In this document: piece by piece, positions 61,430 to 64,000 of the stretch | Position numbering within the stretch: the stretch's first letter is position 1 | Layout of the letters: the number at the start of each line of letters is the position of its first letter | Source: Alviniconcha marisindica | Taxonomy: Eukaryota; Mollusca; Gastropoda; Provannidae | Length of the DNA stretch: 64,000 nt | Assembly: GCA_018857735.1 (NCBI GenBank) | Contig: JABMCL010000624.1 | Coordinates: forward strand, 1 to 64,000 | Direction: 5' to 3' | Position numbers and translations under genes: made by a program | Notes under the pieces: generated by a model | Database searches by the model: none | The model's input: only the letters and a program-made list of their open reading frames with translations | What the model was told of the DNA's origin: nothing

Positions 61430-61920
61430 TTACTCATAATCAAAAAAATGAACTAATAAATTTGGATCTTTGTTAAGAAGACTTTTAAACTGGTCAATAG
61501 AGGGTGCTTTTTTAGTACATGGTAAAAGTGAATTCTGGGTTGGTGCAACTCTATTGCTAAAGGCAAACTTCCTCATTTTAGTTTTAGTAAAATGTACATA
61601 ATTATATAGTTTGTGCTCAGAATTTCTAGTGCTATCAAGTTTAGTAGTGGTAAAGAAATCCTCAAATTTCAAATCATCAATTTCATTAATTATTTTAAAT
61701 ACTTGAATACGGTCACCTCTATATATTCTATACTTTAAAGTAGGGAGTTTTAATTGCCTGAGCCTTTCTTTATAATCGAGACTTTTAATGCAGGTATTAA
61801 CTTGGTGGCTCTTCTCTGAACTTTCTCGATGGCTATACTGACTCTTTTTAATTGTGGAAACCATACTATATTACCGTACTCTCGGTGTGGTCTTACCAAT
61901 GATTTATAAAGATTAGTAAA
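61430..61920 (-). mobile_element. LINE ORF2 C-terminus (second family), 3' end of element
   Basis: An open minus-strand frame reads KSLDYKERLRQLKLPTLKYR, RGDRIQVFKIINEIDDLKFE, FFTTTKLDSTRNSEHKLYN and AFSNRVAPTQNSLLP..APSIDQFKSLLNKDP to TAA. YxERLxxLxLPTLxYRRxRGDxI is a classic RT C-terminal signature. It is better preserved than the neighbouring LINE. Confidence 0.82.
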
Positions 61921-62024
61921 GATGTTCCCATCTATAGAAGTAAATGTTCTTCTAATTATACCAATCGTACTGTTGGCCTTGTTGATAGAATCATATGAGC
62001 ATCAAATGAAAGATATTTATCAAA

Positions 62025-62160
62025 CACCTAGATCATTTAACGGCAACGAGAGCCATTTTAATGTTCCATTAATTGTGAGGGGCAAAATCACAAGACAGTC
62101 ACCCAAAACCAGAACGTTTAAAAAGAAAAAGGAGAGCGGAAGCCGGGTATGAACGGACGA
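62025..62160 (-). mobile_element. SINE (family B), body fragment
   Basis: AGCCATTTTAATGTTCCATT, GGGGCAAAATCACAAGACAG and AAAAAGGAGAGCGGAAGCC parallel the 33205 copy. Confidence 0.65.
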
Positions 62161-62494
62161 ACACAGCAAACCCACTTTCCCCGCTCGCTTTTCTTAAGTG
62201 ACAGATAACCGACGATTGTCTGCTCTCGAATTGATACTGAATTATCTCCCTTCAACCGAAGGCCGCACAAAATTGAACCCAACCGGGATGAATCGGCTCA
62301 CGTTCAATAATGCAGCGGACTGAACGAAAACAACAATTTTATGAGCTCTTAGCGCTGTACTAAGTAATTCAGTATCAAATATAAAATGTCAAGACACACT
62401 TTAAAAAAATAAATTGCTCAAATTATGGTAAACTCATTAGATAATACAAATAACAACATATCAGTATATACACATAATATTATTATTCAGATCT

Positions 62495-62810
62495 CATTTG
62501 AAAACACATCAATATACCAATGCTAAACTGAAGCAGCTAAAGAAACAGATACATCTATAACCAAACACACCCTTGCTGACCCCTTTCTGCCCCAACCCCC
62601 GGCCTGCATACACACACACTGAAAATGGTAAACTCAAGGCTAGGTAGTACCGTATCAATATATACACATATTCAGATTTCATTTTAAAACACATCAGTAT
62701 ACAAGTGCTAAACTGAAACAGCTAAAAAACAACAACAGATACATATATAACCAAACACACCCTTGCTGACGCCCCAATGACCCCCGGCCCGCATACACAC
62801 ACTGAAACGC
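62495..62810. repeat. Direct duplication, ~190 bp apart
   Basis: AAAACACATCAATATACCAA TGCTAAACTGAAGCAGC ... CAAACACACCCTTGCTGAC recurs at about 62689 with small changes. Confidence 0.75.
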
Positions 62811-63010
62811 ACGCCGGCACGTACACACACACACATACACACTGGAACACGCACACATACGCACGCACACGCACACACACACACACTGGAACACGCACAC
62901 ACAGGCACATGCACGCACACACACATTGGCATACACGTACATACGCACGCGCGGCGCGCTCGCAAGCACACACACACACACACTGACACACACACACATA
63001 CACACACACG
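62800..63010. repeat. Irregular CA-rich tract
   Basis: Interrupted CACACA with CpG-containing words (ACGCACGC) next to a GC-rich segment. Confidence 0.9.
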
Positions 63011-63440
63011 CCGTGACACTGGCACAGACACTGCAGTAGGTCCCCGTCCCCTTGCGGCAGAGCCGCCTGTGCCCGGTCTGTCGTTGTGCTGATGCCGTGC
63101 TCAGTGATGGCCGCGTTCAGGTCCCACACGTCAGGATGCGCCATGTCAGTCCTGCCCATTCTCTCACCTGTCACACCGGCCAACACTGAGCTTCTGCTGA
63201 GCGACACCGTCTACCCTGGACCATTTGATGGCGTCACCAGGGGTCCAGACGCCTGCTGGTGTAATGGACCAGCGGTCCGGGCGGTCGGACGAGGCGGTAC
63301 ACCATCAGGGACACGCTGACAGCGCAGAGCCACTCCGGTCAGTCCCTCCAGCGACAGATGAAGGTTACGTGCAGCTTGGACGTTCCCACCAGAGTTTCGA
63401 AGACGACGGGTTGTATCGTGGTTTAAAGTGGTTGATTGAT
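63011..63440 (-). other. GC-rich segment with a possible minus-strand exon
   Basis: A minus-strand frame from about 63207 reads [28 protein letters not shown]...[16 protein letters not shown] with mostly G/C third positions, then runs into CA-repeat. A TAG before ACGGTG could be an acceptor. No family recognised. Confidence 0.25.
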
Positions 63441-63446
63441 TGATTC

Positions 63447-63690
63447 ATGGTGCTTTACGTCCACGGAGGCGAGATGGTCTATTAGGGACGGGGGCAGAGT
63501 GGGAAGGGGCCGAAAGAGTGAAGGCTCGACCGCGGAAACCGCCCGAAAAAGACAGGAGAGACCGTGGACCGCCGCCAGAACAATGGAAGTGTTAGGGCGG
63601 TGTCCCCTCGCCATTGCCCAGCGACTTGTGCACTGCGCAATTGCTGTTTCAACTGCTGTGCCTGGCCAGAGTCACAAAGACAATGTCCGT
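63447..63690 (-). mobile_element. SINE (family B), divergent copy
   Basis: It begins CATGGTGCTTTACGTCCACG and CTATTAGGGACGGGGGCAG at the left and keeps GAGTCACAAAGACAATGTCC at the right. More GC-rich than the other copies. Confidence 0.55.
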
Positions 63691-63901
63691 CGCACTGCTG
63701 TTGACGAACAACTTGGACAACTCAAGCAAAGGAAGTCCAATCTTCTTAGCCCAGCTCCACCTCCCTACTCATGATCTCTTCTGGGCTAAGTTGAGGGTCC
63801 AGCTCCACCTCCCTCCTCTAAGATCTCTTGATCTTTTGATCTCGCCTGGTACCCTGTTTAAAGTGGGAGCTGTGATCGAATTATATCTCTGTGCCGTTTA
63901 A

Positions 63902-63948
63902 GGGGGTGGGGGGGGGGGGGGGGGGGCGTGGGGGGGGGGGGGGGGGGT
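63902..63948. repeat. Poly-G run
   Basis: Two G runs separated by CGT at the window's end. Confidence 0.9.
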
Positions 63949-64000
63949 GATCGAATTAGGTTTAAAAAAAAAAATGTGGTCGTTGTGGATTGTTACTTGA

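Overview
This is an animal genomic window, most likely from a mollusc (probably a gastropod, inferred from the repeat style rather than from a marker gene). It is AT-rich and gene-poor. It is dominated by dinucleotide microsatellites, tRNA-derived SINEs, decayed non-LTR retrotransposons and small inverted-repeat DNA transposons. There is no operon structure, ribosome-binding site or prokaryotic signature.

Three protein-coding genes can be supported. (1) On the + strand from 15149 to 29770, five coding exons with clean GT/AG junctions and compatible phases encode a 363-residue lysocardiolipin acyltransferase 1 (LCLAT1-type AGPAT, with NHxxxxD and FPEGT motifs). (2) On the - strand, 47136 to 46207 is an uninterrupted 309-residue leucine-rich-repeat protein with a C-terminal Cys/His cluster, resembling the LRRC58-type architecture. 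(3) On the + strand, exon 48000-48126 and exon 58007-58464 join in phase into a 194-residue protein. Across the junction it reads YIESLEKKLKHING, which matches the core of CCDC32, an AP2-adaptor assembly factor in vertebrates. Genes 2 and 3 are head to head about 0.86 kb apart, so 47137-47999 is a candidate bidirectional promoter.

Layout: 1-5 kb is unassigned DNA with a tandem duplication. 6-9 kb is a nest of minus-strand LINE remnants, one of them split by an 862-bp inverted-repeat insert, followed by repeats carrying TGACCTTGA. 11.6-14.4 kb is copy 1 of a ~2.8 kb inverted-repeat element. 15-30 kb is LCLAT1, with introns full of CA/TG tracts and SINEs. 30-46 kb is intergenic DNA with SINEs, LINE 3' ends and two kinds of MITE. 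46-58.5 kb holds the LRR gene and CCDC32, whose ~9.9 kb intron contains copy 2 of the 2.8 kb element and a cluster of GGGTGAA/TTCACCC palindromes. 59-62 kb holds two more LINE remnants, and 62-64 kb is CA-rich and GC-rich unassigned sequence.

The best candidate for something undescribed is the paired 2.8 kb element (11645-14392 and 48900-51746). It has ~25-bp inverted termini, several internal copies of a GAAACATGCGTT motif resembling transposase-binding repeats, and a conserved terminal reading frame ending at a shared stop. All calls rest on reading the sequence by eye; no alignment or database search was run.
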